NCBI GenBank assembly: GCA_947628635.1
Contig: CANRAX010000020.1
Location: 1-15,000 of the forward strand
Length of the DNA: 15,000 nt
Direction: 5' to 3'
From: an uncultured Bacilli bacterium
GTDB lineage: Bacteria; Bacillota_I; Bacilli_A; RF39; UBA660
Made by a program: the position numbers and the translations under genes. Below, in pieces: positions 5,155 to 13,864 of this stretch. The notes under the pieces were generated by a model. The model worked only from the letters and a program-made list of their open reading frames with translations, had not been told where the DNA came from and did not search any database. Numbering within the stretch: the first letter of the stretch is position 1; each line of letters starts with the position of its first letter.

Positions 5155-7578
5155 ATGGTAAACAATGAAAATTTAGATATGATATATAATGCTGTTTTAA
5201 ATGATAAAGAATTGACAACAAAAGACTTAAGCAGTTTTGGATTTAATTCAAAAGATTTAAATACTTTAATAGAACAAGGCATTTTAATTAGAGTCAAAAG
5301 AGGAATATATGCTTTAAGTTCTGTTGATAAATTATTTTACTATGGAAAAAAATTAATTGCTCAAAAAGAATATGATAAAGCTAGTTTATGTTTTTTAAAA
5401 TGTTTTCAAATAGATCCATCGCATATAGCTACTTGCTTTCAATTGTTTTTAAGATATATTCAGAAAAAAGACTATAAAGAGGCTTTTAAATATTTTCAAA
5501 TTCTTTATGATAATAATGAGGACGAAACTCTTAATAGTGACAATAATTTTTATTTATACTTATTAAATATGATTACAGAAGTACCAGAAAATTATAGGCA
5601 ATATGCGAGATATTTGAAATATCAAGATTTAAAAATAAATGAAAATGATAATTTTCTACAAAATAAAATAAGATTATCTTCATATAGACAAAAATTTTTT
5701 TCAGCTTTAAAACAATTAAATGATTTAACAAAGCCAAAAGGTAATACTCCTTCTACTGTCTTAATCAAATTCTTACTTAATCAAGCAATTGATGTGCAAA
5801 TAGAAAATAGAAATAAAATATCAAATTTAATAAAGCAAGAAGAATATGAAAAAGTTGTTGAGTTTTATGAAACTTTATCTAATAAGCATAATTTAAGTAT
5901 GATAGATGAATATACTTTTATTTTAGTAAAGGAATTATTAGAATTAACTTCTTCTCAAAATATTCCTATTAAGAAAATTTTTAGTACAAATAATCTTTTT
6001 GAAGCAATTAGGGGTAAAAATTATGAATTAGCCTTAAACTTAGTAATAGAAAATAATGAAAAAATGAATATTGATAATGAGAACAATTCGATTTATCTCA
6101 TTCTTAGAAAAATAGTTAATTTGTGTGAAGAGATAAAGGATAAATCTTTAAATAAAGAAGTTCAAGAAGAAGTAGTTGTAAATAAGGAAGAGGATTATCA
6201 AGTTGATTTTGTCGATGTTATTAAATATTTATTAAATAATGATATAGATAATTCTATTGAGACATTAAAAAAGTATCTTGCAAGTATCGAGAAAAGTGAA
6301 TTTGAATTTTTAATTATAAATCTTATAAAAATTAGTTTATTAGAAAAAGACATTGCGTTTACTAAACCAATGACTGTATTGACTTTAATAAATAGTGAAA
6401 ATTATCATTTTGATATTTCTAAATATATCCAAGAATTCTATATTAAACTATCCCAACAAAAGTATGAAGAAGCAAGAATATACTTAGATATAATTACTAA
6501 AGGAAATAAATTACATCAAGATAATATTGCTACTGAGAAATTATTACAAATACTAGAAATATCAGAAAGTAGATTGAAATCTAAAAAGGATAATGAAAAA
6601 CCAAATTTAGATAATAAAAACAAACAAGATATATCAGTTGAGAAAGCTTTAAAAAAACAAGAAGCAGTAATTGAAGAAAAATCTATTGAAGACAAGATTT
6701 ATAAACAAAGAAATTCTGAAAAAGAATTTTTAGATAAAAAATACGAAGAATTATTAACAAATAAGGGTATAATATTATTAAAACCTATGAATGATTATAG
6801 AATGAAAAATGTTCTACAAATGTTAAATTCTTATAAAGATGTAGAAACTTTTGTAATTGAATATGAAAATAAAAAACAAATAGTACTAAGATATAGGCCA
6901 ATTATTGATACTCCAGTGAATGCAATAGAGCTTATGCAATTAGGTCAAGAGGCTTATGTAAATAAAAAATATAAACAATGTATAAAAAATTATCTAGAAG
7001 TATTAAACTTCTTTGATGAACCGCACTCATATATCTATTCAAGATTAGGACTATCTTATATGAAAATTGGGAATAAATTATTAGCCATTGATTATTTAAC
7101 AATTGCCTCAGTTTTAGCAAAAAAAGAAGGTAAAAATTATGATTATGAAGACCTAATTTTGCGACTAAAAGAAGAGATTCCTCAAACCGACATTAAACCA
7201 AGATTTATAATGACTCAAGAAGATTTTGATTATAGTGATGTTAGTGATTACTATGGGATTGAAAATTTCACAGAAATAAATACTTATATTATAGAATCAG
7301 GATTAGATGTAGAAAGTGCTTGTAAAGAATTGGGATTAACTTGTGAAGAAATAGATATAATTAAACTTATTTATGCAAGAGAATTTTATACTAAGGCTAA
7401 TTATGAGAAAGGTGATTTGTTCCTTAAAGCTTTTGAACAAAGTAAAAATAAAACAGAAAAGACAAAAAAATTATTTGAGGAGATAAGAAAAAATAAAAGA
7501 TTTTATCAAAATAGAAGTAATATTTCAGATACTCAGTTAGTATTAACATTACTTCCAAAGAAAAAAAAGAATGCTTAG
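5155..7578 (+). CDS. Large protein with AbiEi-like winged helix and TPR-like repeats
   Basis: The 807-residue protein starts at an ATG eight bases after a perfect AGGAGG (5141-5146). Residues 8-54 read like the winged helix that begins AbiEi-type antitoxins: TTKDLSSFGFNSKDLNTLI followed by the wing EQGILIRVKRGIYAL. Helical repeats resembling TPR units follow at about 57-125 and again at about 590-660 (IELMQLGQEAYVNKKYKQCI). A charged, probably coiled or disordered linker lies around 480-530. Near the C terminus, about 716-745, DVESACKELGLTCEEIDIIK looks like a second helix-turn-helix. The tail is very basic. There is no signal peptide or membrane segment, so it is probably cytoplasmic. No toxin partner lies beside it. 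Its function is unknown; a DNA- or RNA-linked scaffold is possible. The upstream gap holds TATGAT at 5127-5132 but no clear -35 box. Confidence 0.85.
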   Translation: MVNNENLDMIYNAVLNDKELTTKDLSSFGFNSKDLNTLIEQGILIRVKRGIYALSSVDKLFYYGKKLIAQKEYDKASLCFLKCFQIDPSHIATCFQLFLRYIQKKDYKEAFKYFQILYDNNEDETLNSDNNFYLYLLNMITEVPENYRQYARYLKYQDLKINENDNFLQNKIRLSSYRQKFFSALKQLNDLTKPKGNTPSTVLIKFLLNQAIDVQIENRNKISNLIKQEEYEKVVEFYETLSNKHNLSMIDEYTFILVKELLELTSSQNIPIKKIFSTNNLFEAIRGKNYELALNLVIENNEKMNIDNENNSIYLILRKIVNLCEEIKDKSLNKEVQEEVVVNKEEDYQVDFVDVIKYLLNNDIDNSIETLKKYLASIEKSEFEFLIINLIKISLLEKDIAFTKPMTVLTLINSENYHFDISKYIQEFYIKLSQQKYEEARIYLDIITKGNKLHQDNIATEKLLQILEISESRLKSKKDNEKPNLDNKNKQDISVEKALKKQEAVIEEKSIEDKIYKQRNSEKEFLDKKYEELLTNKGIILLKPMNDYRMKNVLQMLNSYKDVETFVIEYENKKQIVLRYRPIIDTPVNAIELMQLGQEAYVNKKYKQCIKNYLEVLNFFDEPHSYIYSRLGLSYMKIGNKLLAIDYLTIASVLAKKEGKNYDYEDLILRLKEEIPQTDIKPRFIMTQEDFDYSDVSDYYGIENFTEINTYIIESGLDVESACKELGLTCEEIDIIKLIYAREFYTKANYEKGDLFLKAFEQSKNKTEKTKKLFEEIRKNKRFYQNRSNISDTQLVLTLLPKKKKNA

Positions 7579-7598
7579 ATTTTCACTTTTTTCATTAA

Positions 7599-7627
7599 TA
7601 GACTTTTTGTTAGAAATTTAGTACAAT
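7599..7627 (+). promoter_or_regulatory. priA: Candidate sigma-A promoter upstream of priA
   Basis: TAGACT (7599-7604, four of six -35 positions) and TACAAT (7622-7627, five of six -10 positions) are separated by exactly 17 bases. They lie in the 70-base gap between the TPR-like gene and priA, so the predicted start is close to the Shine-Dalgarno AGAGGTGAT. Confidence 0.5.
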
Positions 7628-7648
7628 TTAAGTAGTAGAGGTGATTTT

Positions 7649-9817
7649 TTGGTAGTAGGTGTTTTGGTTGAATTATCTAGTAAAAATATAGATAAAATAT
7701 TTGATTATAAAGTGCCAAAGGAATTAGAAAAAAAAATAAAAATAGGCATTCGTATAATTGTTCCCTTTGGCAGAATGACCCTTCAAGGTTTTGTTTTAGA
7801 AATAAAAAATACTACTAGTAAATATGATTTAAAAGAAATCATAGAAGTTAGTGATGAAGATATTATTTTAACTGATGAATTATTAGAATTAGGCCAAAAA
7901 ATTAGTAAGCTTACTTTATCTACTTTAATAAGTGCTTATCAAACAATGTTACCAAAGGCCCTAAAAGCTAAAAAAGGAAGAGTTATTAATAAAAAATATG
8001 ATACTTATTATAAGCTAAAAAAGGATATAAGTGCTGAAAAATTAACGGCTAAACAATGGGAAATTGTAAATATTATTTTAGAGAAAAATGAGATTTTACG
8101 AAGTGAAGCTTTAAAAATATCAACTTCAGCACTAAATACATTAATAAAAAATGACTTATTAAAGGAAGAAAAAAAAGAACATTATCGACTTACTTATAAT
8201 GAAAAATTACTTCCTAAAAAAGAACTTACAGATGAGCAAAAGCAAGCTGTTGCATTAGTTAATTTAAAAAAATATGATACTTATTTATTACATGGTGTCA
8301 CAGGTAGTGGTAAAACAGAAGTTTACATGGAGCTAATTGAAAAAGCTTTAGAAAATGGTAAAAGTAGTATTCTTTTAGTACCAGAGATATCTTTAACACC
8401 TCAAATGGTTAGTCGCTTTCAACAACGTTTTGGCAGTAAAATTGCCGCAATTCATTCAGCTTTATCAGATGGAGAAAAATATGATGAATGGCGCCGTATT
8501 TCTAGAAATGAAGCTATGATAGTTATTGGTGCTAGAAGTGCGATATTTGCGCCTCTTAAAAATATAGGCGTAATAATAATTGATGAAGAACATAGTGATA
8601 GTTATAAACAAAGTGATATGAATCCAAGATATAATGCTAAAGATATCGCTTTCATTAGAGGAAAGACACATAATTGCCCAGTTATTTTAGGAAGTGCAAC
8701 ACCTTCTTTAGAAACTTATGCTCGAGCTTTGAAAGATGTTTATAAATTATTAAGCCTACCTCACAGAGTAAATGGAAAAGAATTACCTTTTGTTAATATA
8801 GTTGATATGAATAAGGAAATGAAATCTAGTAAAGGTCATTTTTCAAATGTCTTATTAACAGCAATTAAAAAACGTCTTGAAAAAAAAGAACAAATAATTT
8901 TACTTTTAAATAGAAGGGGTTATTCATCCTTTGTATCTTGCAAAAATTGTGGCTTTACTTTTAAATGTCCTAATTGTGATATTACTTTAACTTATCATAA
9001 AAGCAGTAATACTTTAAGATGTCATTACTGTGGCTATGGAGAAAAAACTTATGAAATATGTCCAAAATGCGGTGAAAAAGCTTTATCAAACCTAGGTGTC
9101 GGAACGCAAAGAATTGAAGAAGAGTTACAAAAATATTTTCAAGATAGTAAAATATTACGAATGGATTATGATACAACAAGTAAAAAAGGTATGCATGAAA
9201 AAATGATTAAAGCCTTTAAAAATCATGAATATGATATTTTGTTAGGAACCCAAATTGTCGCTAAGGGATTAGACTTTGAAGATGTTACTTTAGTAGGTGT
9301 AATTAATGCGGATACAGGTTTAAATATCCCTGACTTTAGAAGTAGTGAAAATACTTTCTCTTTATTATCACAAGTAGCGGGAAGAAGTGGGAGAAGTAGC
9401 AAGGCAGGAGAAGTAATTATTCAAACCTTTAATCCTAAACATTATTCTATTATGTATACAAAAACTCACGATTACATAGGCTTTTATAATGAAGAAATGC
9501 AAATTAGAAGAACTTTAAAATATCCACCATACTATTACTTAGTAAATATTAAAGTAAGTGGTAAAGATGAAAAAGAAATATTAAATGAAGCTCTAAAAAT
9601 AAAAAGAGCCTTACTTCGTAATCTAAAAAATACTATTATTCTTGGTCCTTCTAGTGCTACAATATTTAAATTAAATAATATTTATCGTTATAATCTAATT
9701 TTAAAATACAAAAAAGAAGATAATTTACTAGCTGTCTTAGAAAAAATTCAAAATCATTATAAAAGTAAAGTTAAAATAAAAATCGATATTGACATAAATC
9801 CTAGCCAAATGATTTAA
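7649..9817 (+). CDS. priA: Primosomal protein N' (PriA helicase)
   Basis: PriA recognises stalled replication forks and starts reloading of the replicative helicase. The 722-residue protein shows every expected part. The N-terminal 3'-DNA-binding domain occupies about 1-100. Walker A is GVTGSGKT (216-223), Walker B is DEEH (312-315), and GSATP is at 348-352. Eight zinc-binding cysteines stand in four CxxC pairs at 431/434, 440/443, 458/461 and 471/474. Helicase motifs GTQIVAKG (533-540) and QVAGRSGR (575-582) follow. Length is a little below that of B. subtilis PriA and close to E. coli's. The start is a TTG, chosen because AGAGGTGAT ends three bases before it and the protein then begins VVGVLVELSSKNIDK, right for the family. 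It opens the priA-to-prkC block; def, normally next, is absent. Confidence 0.97.
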   Translation: MVVGVLVELSSKNIDKIFDYKVPKELEKKIKIGIRIIVPFGRMTLQGFVLEIKNTTSKYDLKEIIEVSDEDIILTDELLELGQKISKLTLSTLISAYQTMLPKALKAKKGRVINKKYDTYYKLKKDISAEKLTAKQWEIVNIILEKNEILRSEALKISTSALNTLIKNDLLKEEKKEHYRLTYNEKLLPKKELTDEQKQAVALVNLKKYDTYLLHGVTGSGKTEVYMELIEKALENGKSSILLVPEISLTPQMVSRFQQRFGSKIAAIHSALSDGEKYDEWRRISRNEAMIVIGARSAIFAPLKNIGVIIIDEEHSDSYKQSDMNPRYNAKDIAFIRGKTHNCPVILGSATPSLETYARALKDVYKLLSLPHRVNGKELPFVNIVDMNKEMKSSKGHFSNVLLTAIKKRLEKKEQIILLLNRRGYSSFVSCKNCGFTFKCPNCDITLTYHKSSNTLRCHYCGYGEKTYEICPKCGEKALSNLGVGTQRIEEELQKYFQDSKILRMDYDTTSKKGMHEKMIKAFKNHEYDILLGTQIVAKGLDFEDVTLVGVINADTGLNIPDFRSSENTFSLLSQVAGRSGRSSKAGEVIIQTFNPKHYSIMYTKTHDYIGFYNEEMQIRRTLKYPPYYYLVNIKVSGKDEKEILNEALKIKRALLRNLKNTIILGPSSATIFKLNNIYRYNLILKYKKEDNLLAVLEKIQNHYKSKVKIKIDIDINPSQMI

Positions 9818-9853
9818 AATATGATATTCTATATAATATAGTAGGTGAGGGAT

Positions 9854-10033
9854 ATGAATAAAGATAACAATGTTAATGAAAAAAATGCTCAAGAATTTGA
9901 AACTTTAATGAAAAACGCTCAGACAGATGTCGATAAGTATTATTATGATAGTAAAAATCCTTTCGTTAAAATAGTGCTAATTATTTTAGCGTGTATTATA
10001 ATTGTGGGTTGTCTTTTACTATTTGTTTTTTAA
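9854..10033 (+). CDS. Small C-terminally anchored membrane protein
   Basis: This 59-residue protein has a polar, Asn- and Lys-rich head (residues 1-36, with a DKYYYDSKNPFVK stretch before the membrane). One strong hydrophobic helix fills the rest (about 37-59, ending in LLLFVF). That is a tail-anchored layout, with the head most likely in the cytoplasm. The ATG at 9854 is preferred over a GTG at 9845, since GGTGAGGG (9844-9850) forms the Shine-Dalgarno. It sits between priA and the PARP-like gene, 16 bases before the latter, in the slot where def is found in other Bacilli. Family unknown. Tight spacing to the next gene, which has the same layout, suggests a joint role. Confidence 0.8.
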   Translation: MNKDNNVNEKNAQEFETLMKNAQTDVDKYYYDSKNPFVKIVLIILACIIIVGCLLLFVF

Positions 10034-10049
10034 ATAGGCGGTGGCTTTA

Positions 10050-11198
10050 GTGTTAAATGAAGTACTAGAAAATGAAAGAGTAAAAAAAATTATTAAAATA
10101 ATAAAGAATGTCTCATATCAAGAAAAAAATGCCGAATCTTTTAATTATAAACTTTTTTCTAATCAAAGTAAGGTTTTATTTATTTTTTACTCTGCTTTAT
10201 TTAAATACAAAATAATTATTGATGAAGAACAATATTTTCCAGATTTTTTAGAACAAATAGACAAATTACTAAAAAAATTAAATAATATAGATGATTTAAC
10301 TTTAGGTATTAATAAATTAATATGTCGTTTTACTTGTTTAAAGTTAGGTATTAAGGAATATAAAGCAGAAGAAAATAGGATAGATATACTAAAATATTTT
10401 TATGATAAATACGTAATAAATGGCTATTTCTTTCATGGTTTTAGTTCTTGTTACAAAGAAAGCATTGAAAGATATGGGCTTCGCTGTGAAGAATATGTAA
10501 ATTTTTATGAAGATTTTTCACGTGTTAATGAAATTTTTCATAAATATAATATTTCAAATATTTTAGAAAAAGATTTTACTAAAAAAGAAATATATTTTAC
10601 AGATGATTTTGTTAAAAGCTGTTCTTATTCTGCTAACTCTCCTGGTTATTTCTATAATTTACTTTATAATAGGGACTATAATTATTTAAAATTAAAAAAA
10701 GATATTCTTTCAAATGGAAATTATGATTCAGCTTTTAAAAACTTAAAAAAAATACTAAACTTTCTAGAAGTTACTGAAAATGATAAAAACTTCATTATAG
10801 AAGTTTTTAATAAAGAATGGAATTTATTATTCTCTGAGGATAGAAAAATTACTTTGTTAGCAGTAAAAAGAAATTTGTTTTCTGATAAAAATAGCGTTAA
10901 CATAGATAATCTTATTAATGATGAAAGTATAGATATATATGAAGCTGTTGATAAAATACTATGTGAAAGAAATAGTAAGATAGTATTTAATGATACTTTA
11001 AGCACTGATGAATTAGAAATTATTTCTTTAGAAGGCTTATGGCAAGAAGAAAAAGAAGAAGATAAGAACTTAAAGAAGTTAGATATAGCTAATGATTTTC
11101 GTAATGTCTATGGCAATGTTTCTTCTTTGATTTTACTAGGTAGTATTTTAATTTCTTTAGGAGTAATAATTTCTCTTATATTATTGATTGGGGGCTAA
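10050..11198 (+). CDS. Tail-anchored protein with PARP-like ADP-ribosyltransferase motifs
   Basis: The 382-residue protein has a helical N-terminal part (about 1-120), a middle part with ART-like motifs, and a C-terminal membrane helix (about 360-380). This layout places the bulk in the cytoplasm. At 126-145 it reads YFFHGFSSCYKESIERYGLR, like the PARP/ART strand with the NAD-binding His (His129) and the downstream I-x3-GL. At 181-193 IYFTDDFVKSCSY resembles the PARP 'GIYFAD..SKSA.Y' motif, with Tyr182 as the second triad residue. At 308-314 NSKIVFN resembles the last strand (NEYIVYD in PARP1), but Ser309 stands where the catalytic Glu would be. The fold is thus inferred from motifs in the right order; activity is doubtful. 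GTG at 10050 is preferred over GTG at 10041 because GGCGGTGG (10037-10044) fits as Shine-Dalgarno. Substrate and role are unknown. Confidence 0.8.
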   Translation: MLNEVLENERVKKIIKIIKNVSYQEKNAESFNYKLFSNQSKVLFIFYSALFKYKIIIDEEQYFPDFLEQIDKLLKKLNNIDDLTLGINKLICRFTCLKLGIKEYKAEENRIDILKYFYDKYVINGYFFHGFSSCYKESIERYGLRCEEYVNFYEDFSRVNEIFHKYNISNILEKDFTKKEIYFTDDFVKSCSYSANSPGYFYNLLYNRDYNYLKLKKDILSNGNYDSAFKNLKKILNFLEVTENDKNFIIEVFNKEWNLLFSEDRKITLLAVKRNLFSDKNSVNIDNLINDESIDIYEAVDKILCERNSKIVFNDTLSTDELEIISLEGLWQEEKEEDKNLKKLDIANDFRNVYGNVSSLILLGSILISLGVIISLILLIGG

Positions 11199-11201
11199 AA
11201 T

Positions 11202-12128
11202 GTGCGAATTGTTTTTATGGGAACGCCTGAGTTTGCTAGTACAATATTAGAAGGATTAATCAAAAATTATGAAGTTGTAGGTGTTGTAAGTCAACCTGAT
11301 AAAAAAGTTGGAAGACATCAATTAATTGAGCATACTGCTGTTAAAAAAACGGCTTTGGCTCATAATATAAAAGTAATACAGCCTCTTAAAATTAAAGATG
11401 ATTATAAAGAAGTTCTACAAATGCAGCCTGACTTAATTATAACTTGTGCTTATGGACAAATAATTCCTAAAGAAATTTTAACTTTTCCTAAATATGGTTG
11501 TATAAATGTTCATGCTTCCTTATTACCAAAACTAAGAGGTGGAGCTCCTATCCATAAAGCTCTTATCGATGGTTATGAAAAAACTGGCATAACAATAATG
11601 TATATGGATGAAAAAATGGACAGTGGTGATATCATAAGTCAAAGAGAAATTCCTATTCTTGATAGTGATAATTTACAAAGTCTATATGATAAATTAAGTC
11701 TTTTAGGAACTGCTCTTTTACTTGATACATTACCTAGTATAATGAATGGTACAAACAAAAGAATTAAACAAAATGCTGCGGAAGTAACTTTTGCTTACAA
11801 TATTAAAAGAGAAGAAGAACATATTGATTTTTCCAAGACAGCAAAAGAAGTCTTTAATTTAATAAGAGGCTTGGCTCCTGTTCCTGGTAGTTATGCGCTT
11901 CTAGATAATTTAGAAATCAAAATATATGATAGTAGTATAATAAATGAAACATATAAGGGGAATAATGGTGAAATAGTTTCAATTACCAAAGAAGGTATAA
12001 TTGTTAAAACTAAAGATAGTGCTATATGTATCAAAGAATTAAAACCATTTTCTAAGAAACGAATGAAGGCAATTGACTATGTAAATGGAATAGGAAAAGA
12101 TAAATTAATTGGTAAGGTGTTTAAGTAA
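11202..12128 (+). CDS. fmt: Methionyl-tRNA formyltransferase
   Basis: Fmt formylates the initiator Met-tRNA using 10-formyl-tetrahydrofolate. The 308-residue protein begins MRIVFMGTPEFAST, the exact family start, which fixes the GTG at 11202. The catalytic region reads INVHASLLPKLRGGAPIHKA, with Asn102, His104 and the SLLP loop, and MDSGD with Asp140 as the third catalytic residue. A C-terminal tRNA-binding domain begins near residue 205. Length is normal. It starts three bases after the preceding stop. Peptide deformylase (def), its usual upstream partner, is not beside it and must be elsewhere if formylation is used. Its stop overlaps the next start (TAATG). Confidence 0.97.
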   Translation: MRIVFMGTPEFASTILEGLIKNYEVVGVVSQPDKKVGRHQLIEHTAVKKTALAHNIKVIQPLKIKDDYKEVLQMQPDLIITCAYGQIIPKEILTFPKYGCINVHASLLPKLRGGAPIHKALIDGYEKTGITIMYMDEKMDSGDIISQREIPILDSDNLQSLYDKLSLLGTALLLDTLPSIMNGTNKRIKQNAAEVTFAYNIKREEEHIDFSKTAKEVFNLIRGLAPVPGSYALLDNLEIKIYDSSIINETYKGNNGEIVSITKEGIIVKTKDSAICIKELKPFSKKRMKAIDYVNGIGKDKLIGKVFK

Positions 12129-12832
12129 TGATAAAAAAATTTCTTGCAACAATTAAAGAACTAAGAAAAACTCCAAGAGGCAAAGCCCTTTTGTTTTTTG
12201 GTGGTTATTTTCTTTTTTTCATATTAATAATGATTGTTTTTAGAATAAGCCCTAAAATGTCAATTAAAAATTATAATTATGATAAGGGTGCTAAAGATGA
12301 TTATTCTCTTAGTAAAATAGAAGCCAATAATTATAATTATAAATATGGTATTACTGTCGATGATACTAACTACATTATTACTGGAAAAAGAAATAAAGAA
12401 AAAGAAGAATTTTCTTTTATGGATAATAATTATTTTCATAATAATGATAATTACTTTACTTTAAATAATGGTATTTGGATAAAATGTGCTAATCCTAATA
12501 ATTATAATTACTTTACTGATATAACTAATTTAAAAGAATTATTAAATAAATCATTTTTTCTTTCTAAAACGGACTATGAAAGTGGTAAAGTTATATATAA
12601 TTATTTAATTACTACCAATCAAATAATTAAAAGTATTCATAATTTAGATATAGATATAGCTGACTTAGCTAATGAAATTATCTTAAGTACAGATGAAGAG
12701 GGAAATACTAATCAAATAAGACTTAAGTTAGATAGTTATTGTCAGTATGAAAAGATATGTAATAAAAGCTTAGAAATAATTTTAAATTATGATGAATTTG
12801 GAAATGTTTCGGAAATAGAAAGTCCAATTTAA
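12128..12832 (+). CDS. Single-pass membrane protein with Asn/Tyr-rich outer domain
   Basis: I do not recognise this 234-residue protein with confidence. A basic N-terminal stretch (KELRKTPRGK) precedes one hydrophobic helix (about 19-39), so the rest should face outside. There is no lipobox. The outer domain is rich in Asn and Tyr (NNYNYKYG and similar). It ends in a strand-rich pattern, LEIILNYDEFGNVSEIESP, reminiscent of lipid-carrier-like domains of the LolA/LppX kind; this is a weak impression. CQYEKIC (205-211) offers a possible disulphide. The start overlaps the fmt stop by one base and has AAGGTG upstream. It fills the place of rsmB in the Bacilli order, beside the prpC-prkC signalling pair. 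Confidence 0.8.
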   Translation: MIKKFLATIKELRKTPRGKALLFFGGYFLFFILIMIVFRISPKMSIKNYNYDKGAKDDYSLSKIEANNYNYKYGITVDDTNYIITGKRNKEKEEFSFMDNNYFHNNDNYFTLNNGIWIKCANPNNYNYFTDITNLKELLNKSFFLSKTDYESGKVIYNYLITTNQIIKSIHNLDIDIADLANEIILSTDEEGNTNQIRLKLDSYCQYEKICNKSLEIILNYDEFGNVSEIESPI

Positions 12833-12841
12833 GGGGGAAAT

Positions 12842-13864
12842 ATGAAAAATATTAATGATTTAACTTTAAAGGAATTAGAAGAATACTTTATAAATAAAGG
12901 TTCAAAGAAATTTCATGCTTTACAACTTTTTAATTTTTTATATGAAAAGAAAATTAAAAGTCTTACTGAAGTAACTACTATAAAAAAAGATTTCCTTGAT
13001 CAAATAGAAAAAGACTTTTCTTTTAATAAAATTAAGTTAATTATTGTTGAAAAAGATAAAGATGTATCAAAATATTTATTTGAACTTCAAGATAAAGAAC
13101 ATATTGAAGCTGTGCTTATGCAACATGATTATGGTTTAAGTGTTTGTGTTTCTAGTCAGGTTGGTTGTAATATGGGGTGTGCTTTTTGTGAATCTGGTCG
13201 AAGAAAAAAAGTAAGAAACTTAGAAGTCTATGAAATGGTTCAACAAATATTACTCATTGAAGAAGAAACAAAAACAAGAATAAGTCACGTTGTAGTTATG
13301 GGGATAGGAGAACCATTTGATAATTATGAAAATTTAACAAAATTTTTAAGTATTATAAATGAAGCTAAAGGCTTAGCTATTGGTGCAAGGCATATCACTG
13401 TTTCAACTTGTGGTATTGTTCCCAAAATATTAGAATTTACTAATTTTCCTCTACAAATTAACTTAGCTATCAGTCTACATGCACCAAATGATGAAATAAG
13501 AAATAAACTAATGCCTATAAGTAAAGTTTATCCTTTAAAAGACTTAATAGAGGCTATAAAATTTTACATTGAAAAAACAAATAGAAGAGTAACTTTTGAA
13601 TATATTTTATTAAAAGATGTTAATGACAGTACCGAATGTGCTTTACAATTAGCTAAATTAGTTAAAGGTATTAATTGCTACATAAATCTTATTCCCTATA
13701 ATGAAACAAATAATTTAAATTTTATGCGAAGTAATACTGTTCAAATTATGAGATTTTATGATATACTTAAAAAGAATAATGTAAATGTAACAATTAGAAA
13801 AGAATTCGGCAGTAAAATAAGTGCTGCGTGTGGACAACTCAGAAGTAAAAAGGAGGAATTATGA
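12842..13864 (+). CDS. rlmN: Radical-SAM rRNA/tRNA adenine C2-methyltransferase
   Basis: RlmN methylates C2 of A2503 in 23S rRNA, and of A37 in some tRNAs. The 340-residue protein has the radical-SAM cluster motif CNMGCAFC (Cys109, Cys113, Cys116). It also has MGIGEP for SAM binding (153-158), VSTCGIVP and ISLHAPND in the barrel, and the C-terminal AACGQL with Cys330 as the methyl-carrying cysteine. The stretch after the cluster reads ESGRRKKVRNL rather than the common ATG-type, a variant I associate with some gut Bacilli. Its position next to prpC-prkC argues for RlmN over the resistance enzyme Cfr. GGGGGA supports the ATG. It overlaps prpC by four bases. Confidence 0.95.
   Translation: MKNINDLTLKELEEYFINKGSKKFHALQLFNFLYEKKIKSLTEVTTIKKDFLDQIEKDFSFNKIKLIIVEKDKDVSKYLFELQDKEHIEAVLMQHDYGLSVCVSSQVGCNMGCAFCESGRRKKVRNLEVYEMVQQILLIEEETKTRISHVVVMGIGEPFDNYENLTKFLSIINEAKGLAIGARHITVSTCGIVPKILEFTNFPLQINLAISLHAPNDEIRNKLMPISKVYPLKDLIEAIKFYIEKTNRRVTFEYILLKDVNDSTECALQLAKLVKGINCYINLIPYNETNNLNFMRSNTVQIMRFYDILKKNNVNVTIRKEFGSKISAACGQLRSKKEEL

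Noticed and set aside
5155..5320. The AbiEi-like N terminus as a complete toxin-antitoxin system
   Set aside because: No nucleotidyltransferase toxin or other plausible toxin lies on either side; the neighbours are a small membrane protein and priA.
7563..7592. Possible terminator after the TPR-like gene: AAAAAAG-AA-TG pairing with CACTTTTTT
   Set aside because: Only two G-C pairs, a two-base bulge and a 10-base loop, with most of the left arm inside the coding tail; too weak to call.
9789..9837. TTGACA at 9789 and TATAAT at 9832 as a promoter for the 59-aa gene
   Set aside because: The two boxes are 37 bases apart. TTGACA lies in the priA coding tail, and no -10 box stands at 16-18 bases from it; a start from TATAAT would fall on the Shine-Dalgarno. 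Read-through from priA is simpler.
2095..13864. Mycoplasma genetic code (TGA as Trp), given the very low GC content
   Set aside because: uppS and rlmN end at TGA in exactly the right places, and Trp residues in conserved motifs are TGG.
12842..13864. Cfr-type antibiotic-resistance methyltransferase instead of RlmN
   Set aside because: Position in the conserved fmt-rlmN-prpC-prkC order and the overlap with prpC point to the housekeeping enzyme.
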